Assembly: GCA_017305835.1 (NCBI GenBank)
Contig: JAFKJY010000052.1
Location: 1 to 64,000 of the forward strand
DNA length: 64,000 nt
Reading direction: 5' to 3'
From: Hyphomicrobiales bacterium
GTDB taxonomy: Bacteria > Pseudomonadota > Alphaproteobacteria > Rhizobiales > Rhizobiaceae
Shown: piece after piece, positions 25,034-34,138 of the stretch
Layout: every line of letters starts with the position of its first letter
Numbering within the stretch: the first letter of the stretch is position 1
The notes under the pieces: model-generated
The model's input: only the letters and a program-made list of their open reading frames with translations
What the model was told of the DNA's origin: nothing
The model's database searches: none
Made by a program: the position numbers and the translations under genes

Positions 25034-25735
25034 TCAGCCTCCGAAATAGGACCGTTCGACCTCTTCCCGGCTGAACTCGCCGGGACGGCCGCTTAGGTTA
25101 ACCTTGCCTTCGAGCAGGCAGTAGAAACGGTCGGCCACCGCCAGCGACCGCGAGATGTCCTGCTCGACGATGAGGATCGCCGTGCCGCGGTCGCGGATCT
25201 GCGGCAGCATGCGGTAGAGCCCGTCGATGACGACCGGCGCCAGCCCGAGGCTGATCTCGTCGCACAGCAGAAGGCGCGGGTTGGCGAGCAGGGCGCGGCC
25301 GAGCGCGACCATCTGCTGCTGGCCTCCCGAGAGCTGGCTCGCCCGCTGGTTGCGGCGCTCGCGCAGCACGGGAAAATAGCCGTAGACATCGTCGCGGCGG
25401 ATCTCGCCGCGCCGGCCGGTCTGCCAGCCTATGTCGAGGTTTTCCTCGACGGTCAGCGAGGGAAACAGCCGCCGCCCCTCCGGCACCAGCGCGACACCCG
25501 CCGCCACGCGCGCCGCGGTCGTCTGGTCCGCCATGCTGCGGCCAGACAGCCTTATTTCGCCCTCGACGCGCGGCACCTGACCGACGATCGCCTTGAGCAG
25601 CGACGACTTGCCGGCGCCGTTGGCGCCGATGATCGAGACGATCTCGCCCTCGGCGATGGTCAGGCTCACGTCGAACAGGGCGCGGAACTTGCCGTAGAAG
25701 ACCGAGAGCGCGTCGACCTCGAGCAGCGCCGTCAT
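25034..25735 (-). CDS. livF: ABC transporter ATPase (LivF-like)
   Basis: 233-residue ATPase with Walker A GANGAGKS, signature LSGGQQQ and Walker B LLLCDEISLGLAP (the Asp-Glu with S-L-G-L typical of LivF). The ATG at 25735 overlaps the LivG stop by 4 bp. Powers the liv-type importer with LivG. Confidence 0.9.
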   Translation of the reverse strand: MTALLEVDALSVFYGKFRALFDVSLTIAEGEIVSIIGANGAGKSSLLKAIVGQVPRVEGEIRLSGRSMADQTTAARVAAGVALVPEGRRLFPSLTVEENLDIGWQTGRRGEIRRDDVYGYFPVLRERRNQRASQLSGGQQQMVALGRALLANPRLLLCDEISLGLAPVVIDGLYRMLPQIRDRGTAILIVEQDISRSLAVADRFYCLLEGKVNLSGRPGEFSREEVERSYFGG

Positions 25736-26472
25736 TGCCCGGCTCCGAGGTAGACGTCCTTCACCCGGCGGTCGACCAGCACCTCGTCCGGCGCGCCGGT
25801 GGCGATGAAGGTGCCGTTGTAGAGCACGGCGATGGTGCCGGCGATGCGCCGCAGCGCGCGGATGACGTGCTCGATCCAGACGATCGTGGTGCCGCGCTCG
25901 CGCACGGTCGAGATGATGTCCAGCAGCGTGTCGCATTCGGCGTCGGTCAGCCCGCCGGCGATCTCGTCGAGCAGCAGCAGGCGCGGCCCGCTGCCCAGCG
26001 CCTTGGCGAGTTCCAGCCGCTTCAGGTCGAGCAGCGAAAGGTCGCCGGCGCGCAAGCTGCTGCGGTGGTCGAGCTCCACCAGCGCCAGCACGTCCTCGGC
26101 GCGCGCCGAGGCCTCGCGCATGGACAGCGCGCCGCCATGCAGGCCGGCCGCCAGTACGTTCTCGAACACGGTCATGTTGGTGAAGGGTTTCGGGATCTGG
26201 TAGGTGCGCGCGATGCCGAGCCGGCAGCGGTCCCAGACCGGCATGGCGCCGACGTCGCGCCCCTCGAAGCGGATCGAGCCCGCGCTCGGCGACAATACGC
26301 CGGCGATGACGTTGAACAGCGTCGTCTTGCCGGCGCCGTTCGGCCCGATCACGCCGACCACGGCGCCCTGCGGCACGGTCAGCTCGACCCCGTCCAGCAC
26401 CTTGAGCGCGCCGAAATGCAGGGCCAGTCCGCTGAGTTCGAGCATCGTTCCCGGTCCGTCGCTTCCGACCAT
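25732..26472 (-). CDS. livG: ABC transporter ATPase (LivG-like)
   Basis: 246-residue ATPase with Walker A GPNGAGKTT, the LivG-type ARTYQIPKPFTNMTVFENV, and Walker B LLLLDEIAGGLTD. The signature region reads LSLLDLKRLELAKAL, departing from the usual LSGGQ-like sequence, so signature function should be checked. A second ATG at 26445 (MLELSG) is the more family-like start. Overlaps LivF by 4 bp. Confidence 0.88.
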   Translation of the reverse strand: MVGSDGPGTMLELSGLALHFGALKVLDGVELTVPQGAVVGVIGPNGAGKTTLFNVIAGVLSPSAGSIRFEGRDVGAMPVWDRCRLGIARTYQIPKPFTNMTVFENVLAAGLHGGALSMREASARAEDVLALVELDHRSSLRAGDLSLLDLKRLELAKALGSGPRLLLLDEIAGGLTDAECDTLLDIISTVRERGTTIVWIEHVIRALRRIAGTIAVLYNGTFIATGAPDEVLVDRRVKDVYLGAGQ

Positions 26473-26561
26473 AGTCTGCTACCGATGCGGCGGGATGCTC
26501 AACTGGATAAAAATGGGCGGCGCCGCGCGGTCCCCCTCTCGCGCGGCGCCGCCGGTTCGCC

Positions 26562-27851
26562 TCAGTACTTGATCGGCGTCGGTTCGCCGTTCAGCGGCAC
26601 TTCCGGCGTCGTCGTGTTGTCGACGATGGCCATGTCCAGCGGATACTTGCTGCCCTTGATCCACTGGCCGACGACCAGCGGCGTCAGTGCCGTGTTCGGG
26701 AAAGGCCCCTTGGAGAAGTCGATCGTGCCGACCACCGACTTGTAGTTGGTGGCCTTCAGCGCGTCGCGGATCGAGGCCTTGTCGTCGAGGTTCTGCGTCC
26801 GCTTCAGCGTGTCGAAGATGATCTCGAACAGCGAGTGGCGGAAGCCGAGCGGCAGCGACCACTGGCGGCCGCTGGCCGCCTCGTAGGCGTCGCAGAGTTC
26901 CAGAGACGACTGCCCGGTCAGGCCCGACGAATAGGGGTGGAACTTGCTCCACCATACCTCGACGGTGAGGCCGATGGCGCGGTCGCCGAGCGGCTCCATC
27001 GCCGCCGGGAACTCGCAGGCCTTGCCGACATAGACCACTTCCGGCTGGAAGCCCTGTTGCGCCGCGCCGTTCCAGAAGGTGGTGAACTCGGGCGGCGGCA
27101 GGACGCCGGAGATGATGTTGACGCCGGCCGCCTTGAAGGCGCCGATCTGCGCATTGTAGTTCGACGCCGGCATGTCGAAGCGACCCGGATCGACCACCTT
27201 GAAGCCGCTCTTCTCGAAGACGGGCGGGAAGCCGTGGTCCTTGTCGGACTGGGCGATGCCGTCGCCGTCGTTCGGCCACAGCCCGCCGATCACGCCGCCC
27301 GGCTTCAGCTTGTTCCAGTAGGGGATCATCGTCTCCACCAGCTCCTGGCCGGAGAAGAAGTAGTGGTAGGTCCAGTCCCAGCCGACCTTCGGGTCGCCGT
27401 TGCGGCCGAAGAAATAGGGCTCCAGCGGCGCGTCGTTGCTGATGCAGGGGACGCCGTTGACCTCGCACTGATCGGACACCGGGTTCACGGTCTCCGGCGT
27501 GGCGAAGGTGGCGATCAGGTCCACCTCGTCCTTCAGGATCAGCTCCTGGGTGACTTCCGCCGCGCGGTTCGGGTTGGACTGGCTGTCCTTGATGATGATC
27601 TCGAACGGGTGCTGCGTGCCGTTGACGGTGATGTTGCCGCCCATCGACTTCTTCACCTGGTCGAGCACGAAGGGAATGTGCTCGGTGAAGAAGGCCAGCG
27701 GGCCGGTGGTCGGCTGCACCACGCCGATCTTGATCGTCTTGGGCGCCGACAGCGCCCTGGTCATGAAGCCGGGGGCAGCCGTGGCGGCCGCACCCGCAGC
27801 GAGGCCGGTCAGGGCCTGTCTGCGATTCAGAAGAAGAAGCTTCCCGCTCAT
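26562..27851 (-). CDS. ABC transporter periplasmic binding protein (LivK-like)
   Basis: A 429-residue solute-binding protein of the amide/branched-chain type (IKIGVVQPTTGPLAFFTEHIPFVLDQVKK...). The N-terminus NRRQALTGLAAGAAATAAPG carries a twin-arginine-like signal. The ATG at 27851 follows GGGAGGAAATCA, an excellent ribosome site; the frame continuing to 28058 is noncoding. It heads the importer operon and is separated from the divergent aromatic enzymes by a MarR-type palindrome, so both units probably respond to the same compound. Confidence 0.9.
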   Translation of the reverse strand: MSGKLLLLNRRQALTGLAAGAAATAAPGFMTRALSAPKTIKIGVVQPTTGPLAFFTEHIPFVLDQVKKSMGGNITVNGTQHPFEIIIKDSQSNPNRAAEVTQELILKDEVDLIATFATPETVNPVSDQCEVNGVPCISNDAPLEPYFFGRNGDPKVGWDWTYHYFFSGQELVETMIPYWNKLKPGGVIGGLWPNDGDGIAQSDKDHGFPPVFEKSGFKVVDPGRFDMPASNYNAQIGAFKAAGVNIISGVLPPPEFTTFWNGAAQQGFQPEVVYVGKACEFPAAMEPLGDRAIGLTVEVWWSKFHPYSSGLTGQSSLELCDAYEAASGRQWSLPLGFRHSLFEIIFDTLKRTQNLDDKASIRDALKATNYKSVVGTIDFSKGPFPNTALTPLVVGQWIKGSKYPLDMAIVDNTTTPEVPLNGEPTPIKY

Positions 27852-27934
27852 TGATTTCCTCCCGTTGGCGTTCTGCGGCCGTCGGCGGATCGCTGACGGA
27901 CGGCGGCTCCTCGTCGTGGACGATATTGCAAAAA

Positions 27935-27952
27935 TGGTTTGAAAGCAAACCA
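27935..27952. promoter_or_regulatory. Perfect palindrome in the divergent promoter region (MarR operator candidate)
   Basis: TGGTTTG-AAAG-CAAACCA has perfect 7-bp arms, the size of MarR-family sites. It lies midway between the importer operon and the cupin operon, which contains a marR-type gene. A TATAGT -10 candidate for the rightward unit is at 27975-27980. Confidence 0.6.
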
Positions 27953-28011
27953 ATTGCCAACATGCCGCCGCCGATATAGTTTGGGTCAAAACAAAATGAC
28001 GGGAGGCGCGG

Positions 28012-28545
28012 ATGCCGAAGGTCGCGGGCGCCGAGTTCTGGCGCGACATCAAGCCCATCGAGAAGGTGTTCAGGGAAGGCGCGCAGCCGGAGGCCTATGT
28101 GGCGGATGCGCCCTTCGCCGACGAGCGCTATTTCGTGCCGTTCACCGAGACGGTGTTCTCGCGGCCTCTGTGGATCTCGCCCAACCAGAACAAGTGGGCC
28201 GACATCCTCTACGCCAAGGCCGCCGGGCTGGTGAACCGCCACTACCACCCGCACGAGGTCTTCGCCTACACGATCTCCGGCAAGTGGGGCTACCTGGAGC
28301 ACGACTGGATCGCGACGGCCGGCGATTTCGTCTACGAATCGCCCGGCGAGGGCCACACGCTGGTGGCCTACGAGCACGAGGAGCCGATGCGGGCCTATTT
28401 CATCGTCACCGGGCCGCTGGTCTGGCTCGACGAGAAGGGCGAGGGCGTCGGCCATTTCGACGTCTTCGACTACATCGCCATGTGCCGCCGGCACTACGAC
28501 GCGGTCGGCCTCGGCGCCGGCCTGATCGACCAGCTCATCCGGTGA
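28012..28545 (+). CDS. Cupin, 2,4'-dihydroxyacetophenone dioxygenase-like (177 aa)
   Basis: The single cupin domain shows the features of this family: RHYHPHEVF with candidate iron ligands H77 and H79, the segment YLEHDW, and GEGHTL with H115, then the ending DYIAMCRRHYDAVGLGA. The known family member cleaves 2,4'-dihydroxyacetophenone to 4-hydroxybenzoate and formate. Family assignment is clear; the substrate is inferred. The ATG follows GGGAGG. First gene of an operon with SDR, MarR, ThDP enzyme and aldehyde dehydrogenase. Confidence 0.85.
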   Translation: MPKVAGAEFWRDIKPIEKVFREGAQPEAYVADAPFADERYFVPFTETVFSRPLWISPNQNKWADILYAKAAGLVNRHYHPHEVFAYTISGKWGYLEHDWIATAGDFVYESPGEGHTLVAYEHEEPMRAYFIVTGPLVWLDEKGEGVGHFDVFDYIAMCRRHYDAVGLGAGLIDQLIR

Positions 28546-28589
28546 CCCGTGGGCGCGCTCCGGCTGACGGATCTGGAGGCCGGACGGCC

Positions 28590-29351
28590 ATGAGGCAACT
28601 CGACGGCAAGGTGTGCATCGTCACCGGCGGCGCCGGCAGCCTCGGGCTCGAGGCGGCGAGGCTGTTCCTCGCCGAGGGCGCCTCGGTGATGCTGGTCGAC
28701 CTGCGCGGGGCCGACCTCGCCCGCGCCGCTGCCGCGCTCGACGGCGGCGACCGCGTGGCGACCTGCGCGGCCGACGTCTCGCGGGCGCAGGACGCGGCGC
28801 GCTACGTGGCGCAGACGGTGGAACGCTTCGGCGGCATCGACGTGCTGTTCTCCAACGCCGGCAATTTCGGCACAGTCGCACCCATCGCCGACTATCCGGT
28901 CGAGACCTTCGACGCGGTCTACGCCGTCCACGTGCGCGGCGCATTCCTCGCCGCGCAGCATGCCGTGCCGCATATGCGCGATGGCGGCAGCATCGTCATC
29001 ACCTCGTCGGTGGCGGCCACCCGCGGCGATCCCGGCGTCTATGCCTACATCACCGCCAAGCACGCGCAGGTCGGGCTGATGCGCTGCCTCGCCAAGGAGC
29101 TCGCGCCGCGCCGCATCCGCGTCAACACGATCCATCCCGGCCCGCTCGACAACGCCTTCCAGCTTCGCGTCGAGGAGGGGCTGGGCCGCGAGATCGGCGG
29201 CGACGGCACCGAATTCTTCAATCGGATGATCCCGCTCGGCCGCCACGGCACGGCTGAGGAGGTGGCGCGCTCGGTTCTCTACCTTGCGTCGGACCAGAGC
29301 AGCTTTACAACCGGCTGCATGCTGATGGTCGACGGAGGAATGAGCACGTGA
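28590..29351 (+). CDS. SDR-family oxidoreductase
   Basis: A classical short-chain dehydrogenase of 253 residues: cofactor loop TGGAGSLG, Asp39-type acidic residue in VMLVDLR (NAD preference), NAG motif, catalytic Ser in VITSSVA and Tyr-Lys in YITAK. Probably oxidises a secondary alcohol on the aromatic side chain to a ketone within this pathway. The GTGA overlap couples it to the next gene. Confidence 0.88.
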   Translation: MRQLDGKVCIVTGGAGSLGLEAARLFLAEGASVMLVDLRGADLARAAAALDGGDRVATCAADVSRAQDAARYVAQTVERFGGIDVLFSNAGNFGTVAPIADYPVETFDAVYAVHVRGAFLAAQHAVPHMRDGGSIVITSSVAATRGDPGVYAYITAKHAQVGLMRCLAKELAPRRIRVNTIHPGPLDNAFQLRVEEGLGREIGGDGTEFFNRMIPLGRHGTAEEVARSVLYLASDQSSFTTGCMLMVDGGMST

Positions 29352-29830
29352 GCCGCAACAAGACCGGCAGGCCGGCGCGTCCGTCCGTCCAGAGCGACGA
29401 GATCGATCTCGGGCCGCTGAGCGACCTGATCCCGTTCAACCTGCGGCTGGCGCAGGATACCGCCCTGCAGGTCTTCGTCCAGAATTCGCGGGAGCGCAAT
29501 TTCCGGCCGGGGCACTTCGCGGCGCTGATGATCATCCGGCTCAATCCGGGGCTGACCCAGATCCAGCTCGGGCGCGGCATCTCGCGCGACAAGTCGTCGG
29601 TGACGCCGCTGGTCAAGGGGCTGGAGCGCGACGGCCTGATCGAGCGCCGGCCTTCCACCTCCGACCGCCGCAGCGTCACCCTGCAGCTCACGCCGAAGGG
29701 CGAGACGCATCTCGACGAGCTGCTCGTCCATGTGCGCGAGCACGACCGCAAGGTCGACGAGCTCGTCGGGCTGGAGAACAAGCCGGAGTTCCTGCGGCTG
29801 CTGAAGAAGATCATCTACGAGCTGAGCTGA
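29348..29830 (+). CDS. MarR-family transcriptional regulator
   Basis: 160 residues with the MarR winged helix (GLTQIQLGRGISRDKSSVTPLVKGLERDGLIERRPSTSDRRSVTLQLTPKG, including the DxRS-type wing). Starts at GTG overlapping the SDR stop. As the only regulator in the unit it is the prime candidate to bind the palindrome at 27935-27952, probably released by an aromatic acid or its CoA ester. Confidence 0.9.
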   Translation: MSRNKTGRPARPSVQSDEIDLGPLSDLIPFNLRLAQDTALQVFVQNSRERNFRPGHFAALMIIRLNPGLTQIQLGRGISRDKSSVTPLVKGLERDGLIERRPSTSDRRSVTLQLTPKGETHLDELLVHVREHDRKVDELVGLENKPEFLRLLKKIIYELS

Positions 29831-29834
29831 CCCG

Positions 29835-31529
29835 ATGTACACCGCAAGCACCGCCTTCCTCGACGCGCTGGTCGCTTGCGGGGTCTCCTGCATCTTCGCC
29901 AATTTCGGCTCCGACCACCCGGCCCTGCTCGAAGCGATCGCCGAGGCTCGTGCCACCGGCCGGGCGATCCCGCGCATAATCACCTGCCCGAACGAGATGG
30001 TGGCGCTGTCGGCCGCGCAGGGCTACGCGCAGGCGACCGGCCGCGCGCAGGCGGTGGTGGTGCATGTCGAATGCGGCACCCAGGCGCTGGGCGGCGCCGT
30101 TCACAACGCGCTGCGCAGCCGCTCGCCGGTGCTGATCTTCGCTGGCATGTCGCCCTTCACGCAGGCCGGCGAACTGCCCGGCAGCCGCAACGAGTTCATC
30201 CACTGGCTGCAGGACATCCCCGACCAGCGCGGCATCCTGCGAGGCTACGTCAAATACGAGAACGAGCTGCGCACCGGCGCCAACATGGCCCAGCTGGTCC
30301 ACCGCGCCATGCAGATCGCCCACAGCGCGCCGCAGGGGCCGGTCTACCTCGTCGGCACGCGCGAGGTGATGGAGGCCGAGACCGCGCCCGTCACGCTCGA
30401 TCCCGCCCTGTGGCGGCCGGTCGCGCCGCGCGCTCTGCCGGAGGGCGGCGCGGCCGAGATCGTCGCGGCGCTGGCGAAGGCCGAGCGCCCGCTGGTGGTC
30501 ACCTCCTATGCCGGCCGCGACCCCGCCGCCTTCGACGAGCTGACGGCGTTCTGCCGGCGCATCGGCGCGGGCGTGGTGGAATCGGCGCCGAGCGCGGCCA
30601 ACTTCCCGCACGACGACCCGCTCTATCTCGGCAATTACTGGAACCAGCCGGTGCAGAACCGCGCGCTGGCCGAGGCCGACGCGATCCTGATCGTCGATTC
30701 CGACGTGCCGTGGATCCCGACGATCAACCGGCCGTCGCCCGGCGTTCCGGTCTTCCACATCGACACCGACCCGCTGAAGGAGCGCATGACGCTCTGGTAT
30801 GTCGAGGCGGTGCGCGCCTTCGCCGCCGACGCGGCGTCGGCGCTGCGCCAGCTCAACGCCGCAGCCCAAAGCCAGCCGCTCGGAGACGTCGAGGCGCGGC
30901 GGACGCATTATGCGGCGCTCCACGCCGAGCGCGCCGGGAAGCTGGCGCGACAGGCTGCGCCCGCCGGCAAGCTGACCGCCGAGATGGTGACGGCGGCCGT
31001 GCGCCGGCAGGCAGCGCCCGACGCGATCCTGCTCAACGAGGGCATCACCAACTATCACGTGATCTCGGACCACGGCGCGCCGACGCGGCCCGGCACCTAT
31101 TTCGCCAGCGGCGGCAGCTCGCTCGGCTGGAACGGCGGCGCGGCGATCGGCATGAAGCTCGCATTGCCGGAGCGCGAGGTCGTCGCGCTGACCGGCGACG
31201 GCTCCTACATGTTCTCGCTGCCCTCGACCGTGCACTGGATGGCGCGGCAGTACGGCACGTCCTTCCTCACCGTCGTCTACAACAATCGCGGCTGGAACGC
31301 GCCGCGCTTCTCCGCGCTCGCAGTTCACCCGAGCGGCTATGCCAGCCGCGCCAACGACCTTGACATCGCCTTCGACCCGCCGCCCGACTATGGCGGCATC
31401 GCGGCCGCCTCCGGCGGCGCGCTGGCGCTCGCCGTCAGGTCGCCGGACCAGCTGGAGGACGCGATCGCCGCCGGCTTCCGCGCGGTGCGCGAACACAGGC
31501 GCTGCGCGGTGCTGGACGTCTGGCTTTGA
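29835..31529 (+). CDS. Thiamine-diphosphate-dependent decarboxylase/lyase-like enzyme
   Basis: 564 residues with the three domains of the acetolactate synthase/benzoylformate decarboxylase superfamily. The catalytic Glu of the PYR domain is E54 in CPNEMVAL. The ThDP-binding GDG...N motif is near residue 454 (TGDGSYMF...YNNRGWNA). It lacks identity clues for acetolactate synthase and has no small subunit beside it. Located next to an aldehyde dehydrogenase, it fits decarboxylation of an aryl 2-oxo acid to the aldehyde. Substrate is inferred. Confidence 0.85.
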   Translation: MYTASTAFLDALVACGVSCIFANFGSDHPALLEAIAEARATGRAIPRIITCPNEMVALSAAQGYAQATGRAQAVVVHVECGTQALGGAVHNALRSRSPVLIFAGMSPFTQAGELPGSRNEFIHWLQDIPDQRGILRGYVKYENELRTGANMAQLVHRAMQIAHSAPQGPVYLVGTREVMEAETAPVTLDPALWRPVAPRALPEGGAAEIVAALAKAERPLVVTSYAGRDPAAFDELTAFCRRIGAGVVESAPSAANFPHDDPLYLGNYWNQPVQNRALAEADAILIVDSDVPWIPTINRPSPGVPVFHIDTDPLKERMTLWYVEAVRAFAADAASALRQLNAAAQSQPLGDVEARRTHYAALHAERAGKLARQAAPAGKLTAEMVTAAVRRQAAPDAILLNEGITNYHVISDHGAPTRPGTYFASGGSSLGWNGGAAIGMKLALPEREVVALTGDGSYMFSLPSTVHWMARQYGTSFLTVVYNNRGWNAPRFSALAVHPSGYASRANDLDIAFDPPPDYGGIAAASGGALALAVRSPDQLEDAIAAGFRAVREHRRCAVLDVWL

Positions 31530-31549
31530 AGAACTGGCAGGAGAAGACG

Positions 31550-32995
31550 ATGGATATAGCGATGCTTATAGGCGGCAAGGCGGTGCAGGCCACCGGCGGC
31601 GCCACCTTCACCCGCAACGACCCGTTCACCGGCAATCCCGCGACCGTCGCCCCGGCGGCGAATACCGCCGACGCGATCGCCGCCGTCGAGGCCGCCGCCG
31701 CGGCGTTCCCGGCCTGGTCGCAGATCGGCCCGAACGAGCGCCGCACGCTGCTGCTCAAGGCCTCCGAGGCGATGGCCGCGCGGGTGGAGGACTTCACGAA
31801 GCTGGTCGTCGCCGAGACCGGCGCCACCGCGCCCTGGGCCGGCTTCAACGTCATGCTGGCCAGCCAGATGCTGCGTGAGGCAGCCTCCATGACCACCCAG
31901 ATCGGCGGCGAGGTGATCCCCTCCGACAAGCCCGGCACGCTGGCGCTTGCCGTTCGCGAGCCGGCCGGCGTGGTGTTCGGCATGGCGCCGTGGAACGCGC
32001 CGGTGATCCTCGGCACCCGCGCGCTCGCCATGCCGCTCGCCTGCGGCAACACGGTGGTGCTAAAGGCCTCCGAGCAGTGCCCCGGAACCCACCGGCTGAT
32101 CGGCGAGGTCCTCCACGAGGCCGGCCTGCCCGACGGCGTCGTCAACGTCGTCACCAACGCGCCGGCCGACGCCGCGGCGGTGGTGGAGGCGATCGTGGCT
32201 CATCCGGCCGTGCGGCGCGTCAACTTCACCGGCTCGACGCGGGTCGGCCGCATCATCGCCGAGCTGTGCGCGCGCCACCTGAAGCCGGTCCTGCTGGAGC
32301 TCGGCGGCAAGGCGCCGCTGATCGTGCTCGACGACGCCGACCTCGACGCGGCCGTCAACGCCACCGCCTTCGGCGCCTTCATGAACCAGGGCCAGATCTG
32401 CATGTCGACCGAGCGCATCATCGTCGACGAGAAGGTGGCCGACGCTTTCGTCGCGAAGCTTGCGGCCAAATCCAAGGCCTTGCCGGCGGGCGACCCGCGC
32501 GGCCATGTCGTGCTCGGCTCGATGATCGACCTCGCGCCGGCCGAGAAGATGGACGCCTTCATCGCCGATGCGACGAAGAAAGGCGGCAAGGTCGTCGCCG
32601 GCGGCAAGCGCACCGGCACCGTGGTGGAAGCGACGATCGTCGACCATGTCCACGACGGCATGCGCATCTATGCGGAGGAATCCTTCGGACCGGTCAAGCC
32701 GGTGATCCGGGTGAAGTCGGTCGACGAGGCGGTTGCCGTCGCCAACGACACCGAATACGGCCTGTCTGCGGCCGTCTTCGGCCGCGACATCCAGCGCGCG
32801 CTCGCCGTCGCCCGCCGCATCAGGTCCGGCATCTGCCACATCAACGGCCCGACGGTCGGCGACGAGGCGCAGATGCCGTTCGGCGGCGTCGGCGGCAGCG
32901 GCTACGGCCGCTTCGGCGGCAAGGCCGCGATCGCCGAGTTCACCGACCTGCGCTGGATCACCATCGAAGATCCCGGCCAGCACTACCCGTTCTGA
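31550..32995 (+). CDS. Aldehyde dehydrogenase (aromatic aldehyde type)
   Basis: A 481-residue NAD(P)-dependent dehydrogenase with catalytic C284 (NQGQICMSTERI) and general base E250 (LELGGKAP), plus the cofactor region FTGSTRVG. NQGQICMSTER is typical of vanillin/salicylaldehyde-type enzymes. The ATG at 31550 has AGGAG upstream; a start 24 bp earlier lacks it. Last gene of the operon, before a strong stem-loop. Would oxidise the aldehyde made by the ThDP enzyme. Confidence 0.9.
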   Translation: MDIAMLIGGKAVQATGGATFTRNDPFTGNPATVAPAANTADAIAAVEAAAAAFPAWSQIGPNERRTLLLKASEAMAARVEDFTKLVVAETGATAPWAGFNVMLASQMLREAASMTTQIGGEVIPSDKPGTLALAVREPAGVVFGMAPWNAPVILGTRALAMPLACGNTVVLKASEQCPGTHRLIGEVLHEAGLPDGVVNVVTNAPADAAAVVEAIVAHPAVRRVNFTGSTRVGRIIAELCARHLKPVLLELGGKAPLIVLDDADLDAAVNATAFGAFMNQGQICMSTERIIVDEKVADAFVAKLAAKSKALPAGDPRGHVVLGSMIDLAPAEKMDAFIADATKKGGKVVAGGKRTGTVVEATIVDHVHDGMRIYAEESFGPVKPVIRVKSVDEAVAVANDTEYGLSAAVFGRDIQRALAVARRIRSGICHINGPTVGDEAQMPFGGVGGSGYGRFGGKAAIAEFTDLRWITIEDPGQHYPF

Positions 32996-33008
32996 GCTTG
33001 GGGATGGC

Positions 33009-33045
33009 GTGCCGGGGCGGCAGTTTGGGCCCGCCGCCCCGGCAC
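33009..33045. terminator. Strong stem-loop between convergent ALDH and pyrD genes
   Basis: Perfect 13-bp arms (GTGCCGGGGCGGC at 33009-33021 and its complement at 33033-33045) with an 11-base loop fill the gap between the two stops. No T run; likely a bidirectional end. Confidence 0.6.
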
Positions 33046-33046
33046 T

Positions 33047-34138
33047 TCACTCGATTGGATGCCTGGCCCACTCGTCGAGGCCGCTGTCGCGCAGCGCGGC
33101 GATGCTGTCGAGGCCGTGCCTGTCGGCATGGGCCGCGAGGCCGCGGACGATGCGTCCGGCGAGCCCCGGACCCTCGTAGATCATGCCCGTATAGAGCTGG
33201 ACGAGGTCGGCGCCGGCGCGGATCTTCTCGATCGCGGTTTCGGCCGAATCCACCCCGCCGACGCCGACCAGGACGGTGGCCGGGCCGAGCAGGCGGCGCA
33301 TGCGCGCAAGGATCGCCGTCGAGCGGGTGAACAGCGGCTGCCCCGACAGGCCGCCCGTCTCGCTTCCCGCCGGGTCGGTGATGCCGTGGCGCGACAGCGT
33401 CGTGTTCGACACGATCACGCCCTCGGTCCCGTTGTCCAGAACCTCCTCGGCGATCTCGGCCAGCTCCGGCTCCGACAGGTCAGGGGCGATCTTGAGGAAG
33501 ATCGGCGTGCGCTTGCTCCCACCCCTCAGTGCTTCGTCGCGCGCGACCCGCACCCGCGCCAGCAGCTCGGCCAGCGAGGCGCGGCTCTGCAGGTTGCGCA
33601 GGCCGGGCGTGTTGGGCGACGAGATGTTGACGGTGAGATAGGCCGCGAGCGGCGCGAAGCGGGCCGCGCCCAGCTCGTAGTCGGCGATGCGGTCGGCACT
33701 GTCCTTGTTGGCGCCGATGTTGACGCCGACGAGACCCGGCCGGCCGGCCCGTGCGCGCATGCGCGCCAGCGCCGCGTCGTGGCCGGCATTGTTGAAGCCG
33801 AGCCGGTTGACCACGGCGCGGTCGTCAGTCAGCCGGAAGATGCGCGGCTTCGGATTGCCGGGCTGCGGCAGCGGCGTCACCGTGCCGATCTCGACGAAGC
33901 CGAAGCCGAGCCGCAGCAGCGCGTCCGGCACCTCGCCGTTCTTGTCGTATCCCGCCGCCATGCCGAGCGGGTTGGGGAAGTCCATGCCGGCGACGGTGAC
34001 CCTCAGCCGCGGGTCGGGCCGGGGCGCCGGGCAGAGCGGCACGTTCGCCTTCAGCGCGGCGATCGAGAGCCCGTGCGCCGTCTCGGGGGCGAGCGCGAAC
34101 AGCGCGGCGCGGCCGAAGGCGTCGAACATGCCCGGCAT
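33047..34138 (-). CDS. pyrD: Dihydroorotate dehydrogenase (quinone), class 2
   Basis: FMN enzyme of pyrimidine synthesis on the inner membrane. The N-terminal helix (FDAFGRAALFALAPETAHGLSIAAL) marks class 2. NPLGMAAGYDKNGEVPDALLRLGFGFVEIGTVTPLPQPGNPKPR, VNIGANKD, the catalytic Ser region VNISSPNTPGLRNLQ and GLSGQPL are all present. 363 residues from the ATG at 34138, which overlaps the DUF952 stop (TGATG), so the two are translationally coupled. Confidence 0.95.
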   Translation of the reverse strand: MPGMFDAFGRAALFALAPETAHGLSIAALKANVPLCPAPRPDPRLRVTVAGMDFPNPLGMAAGYDKNGEVPDALLRLGFGFVEIGTVTPLPQPGNPKPRIFRLTDDRAVVNRLGFNNAGHDAALARMRARAGRPGLVGVNIGANKDSADRIADYELGAARFAPLAAYLTVNISSPNTPGLRNLQSRASLAELLARVRVARDEALRGGSKRTPIFLKIAPDLSEPELAEIAEEVLDNGTEGVIVSNTTLSRHGITDPAGSETGGLSGQPLFTRSTAILARMRRLLGPATVLVGVGGVDSAETAIEKIRAGADLVQLYTGMIYEGPGLAGRIVRGLAAHADRHGLDSIAALRDSGLDEWARHPIE

